DNA of 64,000 nt from Gonium pectorale (taxonomy: Eukaryota > Chlorophyta > Chlorophyceae > Chlamydomonadales > Volvocaceae): the NCBI GenBank assembly GCA_001584585.1, contig LSYV01000036.1:913654-977653 (forward strand). Direction: 5' to 3'. How positions within the stretch are numbered: the first letter of the stretch is position 1; each line of letters opens with the position of its first letter. Made by a program: the position numbers and the translations under genes. The notes under the pieces are model-generated. The model searched no databases and had not been told where the DNA came from. It saw only the letters and a program-made list of their open reading frames with translations. Below, piece after piece: positions 23,018 to 35,400 of the stretch.

Positions 23018-26000
23018 TCAAGCCGGCTGCTCCAGGGCCAGCTCCACCTGGATGGCCGCCAGCGCCTCCACGACGGCTCCGATGGCGGGCCGGGCGTCCT
23101 TGGAGCCGTGGAAGCAGTCCCGCGCCAGGCGGGCGTAGCGCGGGGGCGTGTCGGGGCTGAACTTAAGTTCACCGGTGTTGAGGGAGGGGAAGGTGCGCAG
23201 GCGCGCGCCCGCGCGCCAAGGCGGCCGCGTGCCGTTCTGCAGCTCCCACAGCATGATACCCAGGGAGTACATGCTGGGCGGAGGGCGGGGGATGGGGTGG
23301 TGGCGCGGGGAGACACAGTCCGCAAGCAAGGCAAGTCGAAGCGAGGAATGAGGCAGGGGAGGGGAGCAGGTGCGCAGGCAGGCGGCACCGGTAGCACTGG
23401 GCTGCGCGCTGCTCAGTCCACGGACTGGAAGGACGCATGGGGCGGTGCCGTAGCGAGGCCCCTCCCCGCAGCGGCAGCGACAGCCCCAGGTCATAGCGGA
23501 AAACCGTCATCGAGCGGGTCGGGTGACGCTTAACTTTCGCGCAGTCCACGCCCCACAGCACTCACTCTGCGCTCTTGCTGACCTTGCCCGATAGCACCAC
23601 CTCCTGCAGACCAGCGGCAGCGACGTGACTCGCGGAGTAAGCGTGGTAGGAGACGGCGCTGGGCAGGAGCGACCAAAGCACAGGACAAGGTTCAGCCCAC
23701 ACGCCCGGGCCCGATCAACCTGCCTGCCTCTCCTGGTGCCCCCGTCGCCCGCCCTTACCGGCGCGCAGTAGTAGGGCGACCCCTGGAACAGGTTGGACAT
23801 GTGGCTCTCCCCCTCGGCCATGCGCACCGACAGCCCAAAGTCTGCCAGCTTGAGGCAGAAGCCCAGCGGGGTGCCCGGGGCGCGGACCAGCAGCACGTTG
23901 TTGGGGTTGAGGTCGCCTGGTGTGCAGGGGAGAGGAAGGCCACGGGACGGGGTCAGCATGGCGACCGACGCTAGTGGCCACCGGCGATCCCGGCATGGCA
24001 GGCGGCCGGGCAGCGCTCGCAGGCGGGCTTCGCACAGCTCTCATCTGCCTAGCTGCATCTGCGTCAGCGATTACCGTGCCCGTATTAAACCCCGCCCTGC
24101 CCGCCTCCGTTCCGCACCCCACCATCCCTGCCGCCGGCCCCACACCCCACCCGGCAGACCGCGCCGCACCGTGCACGATGCTCTTCTCGTGTATGTGCTG
24201 CAGCCCCCGCGCCATCATCAGCGCCGCCTCCACGTAGCGCCGGGCCGCCTCTAGACCGCTAGCAGGGCGTGGCGGGACGTCGTGCGGCACGTCCTCCAGC
24301 GCCGGCTTGAACCCCGCCACGGACGGCTCGAGTGGCTGCACCTGGCCTGCTGCGCCTGCTCCCGCGGAGGGGCTGCGCGTAGCGGGCGCCACCTCGGAGG
24401 CTGCGCCCTGCGACAGCGTGGGCACGGTCTTGCGGGGGTCCAGGAAATACCCGCAGTCCACGATGATCCGCAGGGGCCTAGCAAAGGGTTGCAGCCGGGG
24501 GGGAGGGCGGGCCGTGAGCGCTTGAAGGGTGGTGGGTGGGGGTGGGTGGGTTGGTGCAGCGCTCAAGGAGGTTGATCATGACCAGACTCAAGGAGGCAGC
24601 GGGGATTCTTGGCCCCAAGGCGACCCCGTGCGTATTCGAGACCCCGACGAGCAATAGAAACCAAGGAACAGAGGGGTCGGCCAGGAGGAACAAGCTGCAC
24701 AGCTGCGCACTGAACCCGGCCCAAGCGCGCGGACCGGTGGGTCGAGCCACGGGGCGGGCCCCGGGGACACGCGGCAGGAAGAGGGCCGCGTGACCGCGTG
24801 GCCGCCGCTCCGCCCCAGCGCGCGCTGCACGGACGGTACCCTGGATCGATACGGCCCCAACCCGACGAAGCCCCTCACCCCGCGTCGCAGTACTCCTGTA
24901 TGATGAGCAGCCGCCAGCCGCCGCCCTGCCGGGCCAACTCCGGGGACAGCGACGCCAGCTCGTGCTCCACCTCCCGCAGCTCGTACGAGTACGTGGTGCT
25001 GCCCAGCGGGGCAAGGGCGGGGCAAGGCCGGGGTAAGGGCGGGGCAAGGCCGGGGTAAGGGCGGGGCAAGGCCGGGGTAAGGGCGGGGCAAGGGCGTGGC
25101 GACAGAAGGTTGGTTGACGCGTGGGTGTCACATACAGCAACGCACGTGACCCGGGAAGCAGGGGCCAAGCGCCCCAGTGCCTGTGCCTGCGGTGCTCCTG
25201 CCCTGGTGCCCTTGCCACTCGAGCCGAACACTCACACAATGTTGGGGTGCGCCAGGTTGGAGCTGATCGCGGCCTCCATCAGCGGACGCTGCTGCTGCGC
25301 TGCGCTGTTCTCCGAGTTGAAGATCATCGATTTGACGGCCACCTTCAAGGGTTAAGGGCAAGGGAATGTTGTAGTTGAAACAAAAAGCAGAACAAAGGCA
25401 AGGCATTGACCAGGTAACAGGGCAGAACAGGAGGATCCCTAGAATCTGGAAAGCCATGGGCCCCCAACCTGTACGTCTGATTCCCCAACACGCTGCTCCG
25501 ACGGAGATCCTCCGCCAGAGCGCTACCCCGGTCCCGCCCGCCTCCCGCCTCACCGGCAGGCCCCTCCACCTCCCTTTGTACACGGTGCCGTACGCGCCTT
25601 TGCCCAGCAGCCCCTGCACCTCCAGCTGCTGGTCGTTGAAGTCCCGGCCCAGGACCTGAATCATCGCGTGCATCTGGTCGAGCGCGCTGGCGGCGCCGCC
25701 GCTGCGGAGCGTAGCCAGGGCTGCGTCCGTGACATCGGTTCGCGGCGTGGTGTCAGTACGGCCCGTACGGTCGCCGGAGATGTCATTCCCAGAGCCTCCC
25801 AGCCGCGATGCCTGGGCTGACGCCACGCCCGACGCCACCCTGCCCGTCGAAAGGCGACTGGCGGTGCCCTGCACGCTGTCCGACCTGCTACACAGCCCGG
25901 TGCCCGTCCCAGTGCCGGTCCCGGTGGCCAGCGACCCGGCGGCCCCGTGCTGACCCAACACGGATGACGTCGGCGGAATGTCAAACGAGTCGGCGCCGCC

Positions 26001-29000
26001 GTGCCCCGGTGCGGGAAGGCCGCCGGCCGCCGCCGCGGCGGCGCCCGCCGCCGTGACGGCAGCGTACGACACGTGCTGGCTGCTGCGGTTGCCATCCCCC
26101 GGCAGGACTGCACTTTCCGGGGAGGCGTGGCCGCCGCCGGAGTTCATGTTGTCCCTTGAGCCGTCTGGACCCGACGACACCGTCTTCTCCGACGACAGCT
26201 TGGGCACCGCAAACCCCGCCGCCATCGCTGCCGCCGCGTCACTGCTCCGCGCGCCCGGTCGCATTGCCTGGCTGCTGCTCGTAAGCTCCTGGCTCGGCGA
26301 CAGCGTTAACGAGACACCTGCGCCGGGGCCAGCTGCCAGCCTGTCTTCCACCTTGACGTCTCTGTCCTGGCCGCCGGCACCCCCCTGGCTGAGTTGGTGC
26401 CGCCGGCGGCGAACGATCAGCGTCCCGGCGAGGGCCGCCGCCAGCAGCACCGCACCGCCAACGACGCCACCGGCGATGGCCCCTATCTGGCCGCCCTCCA
26501 GGCCGCCACCAGAACCGCTACCACCTCCGCCACTGCTGGATCCGTCGGGAACGCCGAGCGTGGCGAAGTCCGCCGCCGCCGTCTCGCCATCGGCCGCCAC
26601 AGTCGTGCGGAAGGTGACGTTGGCCACAGTGTAGCGCTGCGTCTCCCCGCTAATGACGGTTAGGTACGTGGGGCCGTATTCCTCCACTTGTGGCGTCGTT
26701 TCCCCGGCAGCAAAGAACTGCTGCGCCGCCGCCAGAAAGACGCGTTCGTAGGCCCTCCCCACGGGCAGCTCTTGCGCCTGGCCCGCCGACAACAGGCACG
26801 TCTGCAGCAGCCGCAGCTCATCCCGGCTCAGCAGCACCGTGACGTTCTCCAGCCGCGTCTTGCCGGAGCCCGCCGCCAGCGCCAGGCCCCACAGCGGCGC
26901 CGCCAGCACAGCCAGCGGGTCGCCCGCGTCGTACCTGGCGCTGCGGTTGGACAGGCCGCTTAGGAGCAGCTGCCGCAGGGTGAGAGAGCTGCCGCGGGGG
27001 ACGGCCAGCACGCCAATCCGCATTCCAAAGCTGAGCCTCTTGGGCTGCAGGCCGGGGCCTCGGGAAAAGACGGTGCTTCCCGGGAGCGCAAATGCGTTGG
27101 CGTTGCTGTCGTTGGCGCCGCTGCCACCGCCGCTCGGCGTGGCGGCCAGTGAGAAGTTAGCCACGAGGAGCACCCAGCGCCGTCCGTCCGCATCCGGCGA
27201 GCTGTTGTTGGGGAGCAGGGCCAGCTGCACAGGCCGGGCCATAGTGTGGGCTTTTAGCTCGCTGTGCCAACAGCCGTCAATACCGACTTATGCCGTGGAT
27301 ACGCTGCGGATATGAATGCATCTAGATGAGGCACGCATCCCTGCCCTCCTTGTCCTTGCTCCGAGACGCGAGTTCATGTACCATAAGTGCCGTGTAAGCC
27401 CGCGCGCCGGCAAGGGGCAGCGCCGATGCCAAACTAAAAGACCAGTACGGCGTTCTGTCCCCTTATGCCCCCGCATCCCAACCCTGAACTCAGCTCCACT
27501 GCTACCCTTGAAAGGGACGGATCCGACCCGCTGCAACCTCCGTCCTCTGTTTTCTTCAAGAACCTACCCGCAGGTCGGTGGCGTTGATGGCGGGACTGAC
27601 CGACGTAAGGGGCACGCTCTCCGCCAGCAGCTTACCCAGCCCCGTATCCTGGCGCAGCAGCAGGGACTGAGAGGCGGGGTCGTCGCCCAGCGTGTCGGTG
27701 ATCCGGACGTTGCTGTAGTACACCTATACAAGGTGCGTGTACACGGCGGGGTGTTTCGTGTGTAGCAAACACTAGCGCCTGAAGAGCTTTAGTTTACTCC
27801 ACCACATCAGAGGTTGGGGCCCGCTGGTTCGGATTCTTTGGGGCCCGCTTCCTGCAGCCAAGCCCGCAGGCCCCGACTTGATATATGATTCCTCAATATG
27901 TGCTGTGTGACAGCATTGCGACCGACCGTGTAGGCCATGGCAGAGTCGTAGAAGACGCCCGAGGAGTTGACCCCCGCCACCTGCGACCGGGGGGGCATGT
28001 CGGGGAGGCATGTCAGCTGGGGAAGTGGGAGCGCACAGCCATTGGCAGCATGCCGGGTTCCGGGGCATTTCTGCCAGGCAGCGCGCACCCGTTCATGGGA
28101 AGGGGCGGGATACCGAGGGGCAAGGAAGGGTGCGCGTACGCGGATGGCGCGACCAGTCCGCTGTGGACTGCGTGCTGACTTGATAGTCAACGACCGCCTG
28201 ACGTGCTTCACTTTGTTGCCCAGCCTGCTGTTTGCAAACTTTCATGGCAAGGCATTGGGATAGCATGCACTCTGTGTCGCGAGGCGTTCGCACTGGCAGG
28301 ATGGGTTACGGAAGTTGCGGTCGATGCCGGGGCAGGTTGAGGAGCGCTTCGAGGTCAACCGCCGCCCGCCAAGCGCCCCACCTTCATCTCAAGTACCCGG
28401 ATCCACGCGGCGTTGGCCTGTGCGGGACGGGTGCAGCAGAGGCAGAGGTCGGCTCGCGCGAGGGCATTGGATACCATGGGAGGGCACAATACGGGTGTGT
28501 GGACCAACAGATGAGGAGGCAGTTGCAAACCACGTCTGCCCATAAGCGCAAAGGGCGCAACCCATCGTCGGCGCACAGCACAACCGCCAACCGCACCCAC
28601 CTGAGCTTCTGGTACGGGCGACACCAGGAACGTAATCCAGTACCTGCGCATCGCATACCGAATCTTCAAGAGACGATGCAGCACATCGCTCGTTGCTCGT
28701 TGAGGCAACAGACACAAGTGCAGGTGATGGTTGACCAACCAGTCCTAGCGTACGGCAGCATTTTTGCTGTGTTCGGCATCGCTGAGATGGGCATCATCGC
28801 ACATGGGTGCCCTGCCATGGTTACCGCTGGCCGCTGGTATTGACACCATGACCCAGCACCCCCCGAAGCCGCCGCACTCACTTTGTGTAGGCCAGCTGCT
28901 CGGGCGGCACAACAAGCGTGCAGTTGATGAGGTGCAGCAGCCGGACATACCTGAAGAGTAAATGAAATTAAGGCTTAGGCCTGGAGGGGCTAAGCCCCGG

Positions 29001-31886
29001 AAGGGCTAAGCAGAGTTCTGTACGGAAGTAGTACAGCTGTCCTGAGCTTAGCGCTGCTCGCTCTCCCTGTTCGGCATTCTGCCTTCACAGTTGAGAGCTT
29101 GCATCGCTTGCGAGCTGACTCACTTCCCTCCCCTTTTTCGCCGAGCCTCCCGGCTCTGTCCCACCCATTCGCAGCCCTCGGAGCGGCGGCGCATCCGCAC
29201 GGCGAGCGCCCTTGCCGGACACCGGGCGCGGGTTTGGGGTCGGGGGGGCTTCGCGGGGGTTCCGGCGCGCCCGGGCGGACGGCCGTATGGTCCCCGCCCG
29301 GTTGGAGCGTGGCCGGTCGGGGGGATGTGTGGTGGTCGGTCGCGGGCGCGCGCGCGAGAGCTGCGGGGAGGTTTTTTGAGTTTCGGCCCCGGGTCCAGTT
29401 TTTACTCCCCGCGCTAGCTCTCGCGCGCTTCGTTTCAGGAACCTGGGGTGGCCGGGCCGCGCACCTGCCCGGTGCGCGGCGCGCGGCAGCCGCCGGTGCT
29501 GGCGGCTTGGGGTTCGGGTCGGCCGGTCTCTGATGGCCGGTGGGTGTTCGGTTGGACTTCGGGCGCGGGCGCCCGACGTCGTTGTTTCGCTTTTGCGCGC
29601 TCGTTTGCGCTGTGTGGCGCCGGCGGGTTCCGGCTGGTCGCGGCGGTCGGCTGCGTCCGGTTTTCCTGCTTGGCAGCCTGCGGGGGCGTGTGGCTCGCCG
29701 CCGGCGCCACTGGGTCTTTTGGCTGGTTGCCTCTTGCGCTCGCTGCGCGTGTTTGCTCTCTCCTGCTGTGTAAAGGTCCTCGTCAATGCCTTGGGTCCGG
29801 TCACCTCCACCGTGTCATCACCGAATTGCATTAAAAGCGAGGGACAGCTACTGTAGTACAGAACGGAGAGCCTGCACTTTGTGAAAAAGTCACACACGGG
29901 GCGCTCCGTGACAGCACGGCGGAATGGAGCAGTGCGTCGTGCAGCGCTGTGCTGATACGGGTTGCAGGTCTTGCAGTCACCGTCCGGATGCAGCCACGGA
30001 CACCCACCTCCGGAACGCCCACACGCGCTCGGACAGCATGCCGAACTGCGAGAAGATGATCCCCGGGCTGAAGTACGCCGGGGCCAGGTTGACCGCCGTG
30101 ACGTTGACCAGCCGGAAGGTGTTGGGCGGCAGCAGGTCCCACATCTTGACGTTGAGCCCCAGGTCGAGCAGCGGCCGCGACAGCAGAGGGGAGCCGGCGA
30201 GCGTGACGTTGGCGGCGACGGCGACGGGGTCACTGGGCCAGAAGCCACTGCCAAACGTGGGGAAGCAGCAAAGGGGAAAAGGCGAATAGAGGAGGGATAG
30301 TCAAAGGGGCCTACTTCTGGCACGACGATGGCATACAGCTACGGGCAGTGGAGGGGGTGGTTGGCGCGGGGGCAATTGACAGGGTATTGGGCACACGGGT
30401 GCGCAAATGAACTCCAGTGGTGACGACGTCAAACCTATAAATACTGCAGGTCCAAGCTTCCGGCGAAAAAGGCTGCTAAAAACTGAATATCAAGCCCGCG
30501 CGCCCCCACCCTACCTCCTCGGTATGGAAACGTTCGCGGTCAGCACGATGGTCACGTTGCCGCGCGCTAACTGGGGAATATACGACGTAAAGACCTCCAG
30601 CAGCTGTCCCGCCGTCTGCACGCCCACCAGCCAGCAGGGCGGCGGGGGGGCCTCCCCGGGCGAGGGGCAAGTGAGGTTCACATCGCGGAGAGACGTAAAG
30701 CCATCCCGCCACTCCGTGAAGCGCACGGCCCCCGGCTCCAACTGCACGGAGGAGGGCCAGGCGTTACCGGCACAATCCATTGGACGGAGCGACTGGAGAC
30801 ACCTAGTCAAGCATTCGGGTCAAGACCGCTAGCAGACGGAGATTAGCATTCGCATGTCCATTGACTGTCTCCGAGCGTGCCGCCTTCTTGGGGCGCCGCG
30901 ACCTAACCCTTCGGTCTACACCGCCCCCCTTATCGCACGGCCCAGCGAGGCGCCGCGCCGCGCCCCACCTTGAGGCTGCCCGCCACCCGGTACGTGCCGC
31001 ACAGGTGCTCCTGGTACGCCAGCACGGTGCCGCAGTCGCTGCTCAGCGACACGCCGCTCATGATGAGCGACGAAGCGCCGGACAGGTCCAGGGCCGTGGG
31101 CGCCAGGAAGGCCGAGGAGCCGGAGCCCGGAGGCGGCAGGGCCGCATTGGTGATGGTCGCACACGTGAGGGAGACGGTGGTGCCTACGGAGCCGGAGTGC
31201 AGCGTAGTTGGGGCGCCAATGGTGAGCTTGAACGGCAACGCGCTAACTGAGCAACGTGTTTGAGAGCTTGAACGGCAGCGCGCTGAACGGCAACGCGCTA
31301 GTTGGACACGGCGCTGCACTATGTCATACCGCATGCCTCCCGGTGCGCCTGACGCCGGCACTTGATGCTTGAGCGAGCGGCCGCTGGCGCCTGACATGCC
31401 CTAGCCCGATGGTAGCTTGGAGCTCGCATACAGGAGTTCGCATACAGGAGTTCATGACTACTCGCAGGCCACACGGAAATAGCCCCAAGAGCGCAGCTAT
31501 GGGCCAGTGCTTGGGTGGGACCCACACGGCAGTCCGTTTCAAGGGAGGACATAGAGGAAGGACCTGCACGCCCACCCACCTGGCAAGGCCGCCAGCACCG
31601 AAGTACGATTCTCAAAGTCCCAAAACCCGGAGCTCAGGGCCCCCTCCGCAAGCTGTTCAGGGCTCAGCGAGTTCAGACGCCGTACAGCTGTGTCCATGGA
31701 CGGGCAAGCCGGTGCTGCGTCATTGGAGGCGAATGTAGGGGTTGGCTGCACCAGCAGCAGCTGCGGCTGCGGTGCAAGGCATTGCTGAGCGAGGAGGAGG
31801 GCCTGAAGCGTCCCGAACGACCGCCACGTGATGTGTAGGCGTCCGCGCACCCGCAGCCGCGACAGCCCTATCTCAAGTTGGAGCAT
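23018..31886 (-). CDS. Receptor-like TKL protein kinase, copy A of an inverted pair
   Basis: Single-pass membrane kinase. Sixteen exons join in phase into 1334 residues: 31886-31580, 31183-30969, 30741-30515, 30247-30008, 28950-28882, 28643-28601, 28417-28382, 27980-27927, 27723-27568, 27224-25554, 25342-25236, 24998-24879, 24477-24170, 23916-23759, 23603-23566 and 23273-23018. The ectodomain (to about 690) has alternating hydrophobic strands, Cys pairs and NxT/S sites; a beta-helix-like fold is inferred. The TM (about 695-717, GGVVGGAVLLAAALAG) ends in RRRRH. After a Ser/Gly linker comes the kinase: GKGAYGTVYKG, VAVK (Lys1010), HGDLNPNN (Asp1186), LADFGLS (Asp1210), AP-E (Glu1238), then MYSLGIMLWEL. 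HGD replaces HRD. Exon 1 lacks a convincing signal peptide, unlike copy B, so the true start may differ. The ligand is unknown. Confidence 0.88.
25003..25100. repeat. 22-base minisatellite in kinase A intron 11
   Basis: Tandem GGGGCAAGGCCGGGGTAAGG-GC units at 25019, 25041 and 25063 with partial units on both sides. The corresponding intron of kinase B (around 37850-37880) has only about one unit, so the array expanded after the two genes separated, or was lost from B. Confidence 0.8.
29015..29864. mobile_element. Non-autonomous element with terminal inverted repeats in kinase A intron 4
   Basis: The left end reads GTTCTGTACGGAAGTAG and then CAGCTGTCC. The reverse complement of the right end reads GTTCTGTACTACAGTAGCTG and then TCC, so about 30-base imperfect inverted termini bound 850 bases. 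The interior is strikingly GC- and T-rich with no transposase. The equivalent intron of kinase B (34049-34553) is about 500 bases and lacks it. A 412-codon minus-strand frame running across it is probably fortuitous. A short palindromic segment, GGGGCTAAGCCCC, lies just outside the left end. No clear target-site duplication was found. Confidence 0.6.
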
Positions 31887-32416
31887 ATAAGCCTTTCAGG
31901 CTGTCCGTCGTGTAGTCCCCCCTCCTCTCGCATCCTCTCTCTGAATGAACAGAGCGTCAGGAACTTCGCAGGCTATGACGTCGCCTTCCATAGCGCAGGG
32001 CAGCATAAAATTGCATCAGAAAGAACATTGCTTCAGAAGGCATAAGGCAGTCAAAAATGAATGACGGACAACCGTACACAGGTCGGACATGTCCTTCTAC
32101 TTCTACTGGGTCTACTTGCGACAACCAAGCACCGCCTGCTGCCATCACCGCATGAGGGTGTACCAAAACTAGTGCAACTCAGTCTTATCATAAAAAATCG
32201 GAGGCGCGCAGTCTTGTGTCAGCTTTGTGACGCTGCCTCTGCCTGTGTACTACTTATGCGATAGGGAATGCTCCCATCCGCCGCGCGATATCTATTCCGG
32301 CACCAGACGCGCAGCGAGCACCGGCTGGCGGTGTGCAGTAGAGCAAAGCGCAGATATTGACGGGCTCGACCTGGCCTGCGTAGAGCCATAGAGCGGGTCT
32401 CGCGTGTGCATTCCTG
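31887..32416. promoter_or_regulatory. Spacer between the head-to-head receptor kinases (likely bidirectional promoter)
   Basis: 530 bases separate the two start codons. A TATA-like CATATAAG/CTTATATG lies at about 31885-31892, overlapping the presumed start of gene A. This suggests either that the A start codon is further inside or that this motif is not the promoter. No coding sequence is evident in the spacer. Confidence 0.45.
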
Positions 32417-35400
32417 ATGGCACTGACGACGTTGCGATTCGCTGGTGGAGCCGCCGGATGCCGTCACGTGACGATCTCCCTCTTGCTGGGCTTGCTGGTG
32501 CTCGTGGGGATTCGCGCGCAGCAGCCGTCTGGGAGTTGCTCCTCGCCGGCCGCGCCAGCCGCGCCGCGGAGTCTTACCACGCTCAGCTCCCAGCAGCTGG
32601 CGGAGGGGGCACTCGTGGCCAGCGTGCTGTCCGTTTGGGACTTTGAAGGCCGCCCGGGCATCGTGGCGGCTTCCCCAGGTGAGGCGGGCGGGCCGTGGGC
32701 ACCCCCTGCCTTGCGCTAGAGCGCCGGGCACGCTGCTGTTACCCCTCGACAGAGCTGGGCGCTGGACTGCGTTCGGGCTTCACTTGCCTCACCAATTGCT
32801 TGCCTCGCCGCTTCAAGCAACTTTAAGCTGTGCCGTGTCGTGCGCATGGACTGGCAGGAACGAATGTCACGCTCTCGTGCGTCATCGCTACCAACGTCAC
32901 TGTGGCGCCGCCTCCGGGCTCCGGCTCGGGCTCCTCGGCCTTCCTGGCGCCCACTGCCCTGGACCTGTCTGGCGCCTCTTCGCTCGCCATGAGCGGCGTG
33001 TCGCTGAGCAGCGACTGCGCCACCGTGCTGGCGTACCAGGAGCACCTGTGCGGCACGTACCGGGTGGCGGGCAGCCTCAAGGTGGGGCGCGGCGCGGCGC
33101 CTCACAGGGCGGTGTAATAAGGGGGGCGTTGTAGACCGAAGGGTTAGGTCGCGGCGCCCCAAAGTGGCACGCTCGGAGACCGTCAATGGACATGCGAATG
33201 CTAATCTCCGTCTGCTAGCGGTCTTGACCCGAATGCTTAGCTAGGTGTCTCCCGTCGCTCCTTCCAGTGGATTATACCAGTAACGCCTGGCCTTCCTCCA
33301 TGCAGTTGGAGCCTGGCGCCGTGCGCTTCACGGAGTGGCGGGACGGCTTCACGTCCCTCCGCGATGTGAACCTCACCTGCCCCTCGCCCGGGGAGGCCCC
33401 CCCGCCGCCCTGCTGGCTGGTGGGCGTGCAGACGGCGGGGCAGCTGCTGGAGGCGTTCGTGTCGTACGCGGAACAAGTCGCGCCCGACAACGTGACAATT
33501 GTGCTGGCCGCGAACATAACCATCGACGCTGGGTGAGGCTTTGGCGCGCAGGCCAAGGGCGCCCCAGGGTCCTGGAGAGTCCCGCTGGGCCTGGAACGGC
33601 TGCGGTTGCCTTTCCCGGCTCGAACATCCTGAACAGAGCCACTGCCATCCAAGCATGCAGTACCGTACACAAGGCATTAGTTGGACGTTCGTCGCACGTT
33701 TCAGGTTTCGCCTGAGGTTCTGAGCCCTGAGCTCTGACGTTTTCATGTGCTGCATTGATCGTGTTCCCCCACGCTCCCTCCTGCCCCCAGCTCCTGGCCT
33801 TCCACGCCAGTGCTCATCAGCACGGGTGCTACCCTGGCCGGCTCCTCCCTCCTGAGGCGGCCGGTGCTGGACTTCCGGCTCATGACCGGCCTGTGGGACG
33901 TGGTGCCGCCCGGCCGCGTGCAGATCATCAACCTCACATGCGTCAACCTGGCACCGGCTTACTTCAGCCCCGGCTACATCTTCTCGCAGTTTGGGATGCT
34001 GTCGGAGCGCGTTTGGGCGTTTCAGAGGTTCGATACCTCCGGGAACGGGTATGTTGTATGTGGGGCTGTCACGGGCCGGCATGGGGCTGAGGCAACGGCT
34101 TTCAGCGCTCGGCACTGCTGCTGGTTTAGGCGAGGGCCACACTTCACAGCGGTACGCAGCGGTTGGTTCAGGCGTCATTAGCCCGTACTGGATGCCGCTT
34201 GCTCTCCACGTGGCCCGACTCCTTTACACTCCGCACCCTACATCTGCTGCCTCTGTTAGCCTCCTCTGCCCAAATGACCCAATGCTGTTGCAATTGCTGC
34301 ACGCTTGCCTTATGACCCCAATTGCCACACGCTTGCGTAAGAGGCACGGCTTGAAAGGCATGGGCGGGGCCGTAAGTACCGTCCGGCGGGCATACCTACA
34401 GATGAAAGCATTTTCACAGATGTCCGCACCTGCTTACATAATCTGAATCCCAATCACCTGGTCACTAGCGGAGGTTCTACCATCTGTATTGGGTGTAGGG
34501 TGTAGGAACTTGTCCTGGAACTGCATGGCAATTTCGAACCCTTGTGCCTGCAGGTACCAGATGCAGCTGACTGTAATCGATACAACTTTGATCGTGCAGC
34601 CCGATCAGCTAGCTTACATGAGGTACGGACTATGTTTAAGAGCGTGGCACACGCATACAAGACTTGACTGCCATGGTCTCTTTCGTTGAATGGTTGCGGT
34701 AATAGCATACCCAATCGTTGGCGTTGGAATGGGTATTCGGGTTGTATGTTCATGCATGTCTCAAGAGCCTGGAGGCATGTCGCACCTACGCTGCCATGGC
34801 CCGCTAGGTAAGACCAGGCGGCCCCCTATCGGACGATACAGGTACTGGATTACGTTCCTCGTGTCACCTGTTCCTGAGGCTCAGGTTGGTACGACCGGAC
34901 AGGGGTACATGCGGTACTGCTGTCGTACTGCAGGCTGTATGCGTCCGGTGGTGGGCCTGGCGCAACTCGGCAATAGTTGGTGATGGGCGGTGCTCAGTGC
35001 ATTGACTGCATTTATGGATAGCCTTCGCGTCCAGTTTTGCCTTTGCCGTGATATAATCGCTCTGCTGTACTAACCGTTGCAGCTCATTAACCGCAGGAGA
35101 AGGCCTCGTGGCTAAAGATCATCAAGATTAAAATCAAGGCCGTGAACGGCTCGGGCGTCTACTACGAGGATGTGCAGTCCTTCACGACAACGTACTACAA
35201 CTGTCGCATCGCGGACTCCCTGGACAGCACATACCCGCTGCTGTCGCAGACGACGGGGCTCAGGGACTTGTTGGCAGGCGGCATTCCGCTTACCGCCGTG
35301 AACCCCGTGGCGAATGCGTCGGACTTCCTGGTACGTCGGATTGGGGCTGGGCCGTCCCGTTCATGTGGTCCTGGCGGCCCGCGGCCCTAGTCCGTAGTTA

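Noticed and set aside
29085..30323. 412-codon open frame on the minus strand, rich in Arg, Pro, Ala and Thr
   Set aside because: It overlaps the TIR-bounded GC-rich element and kinase A exon 4 in another frame. Composition reflects GC bias, and there is no domain.
34024..34036. GGTTCGATACC, a second B-box-like motif
   Set aside because: It lies in the exon 4/intron boundary of kinase B, with no tRNA fold around it.
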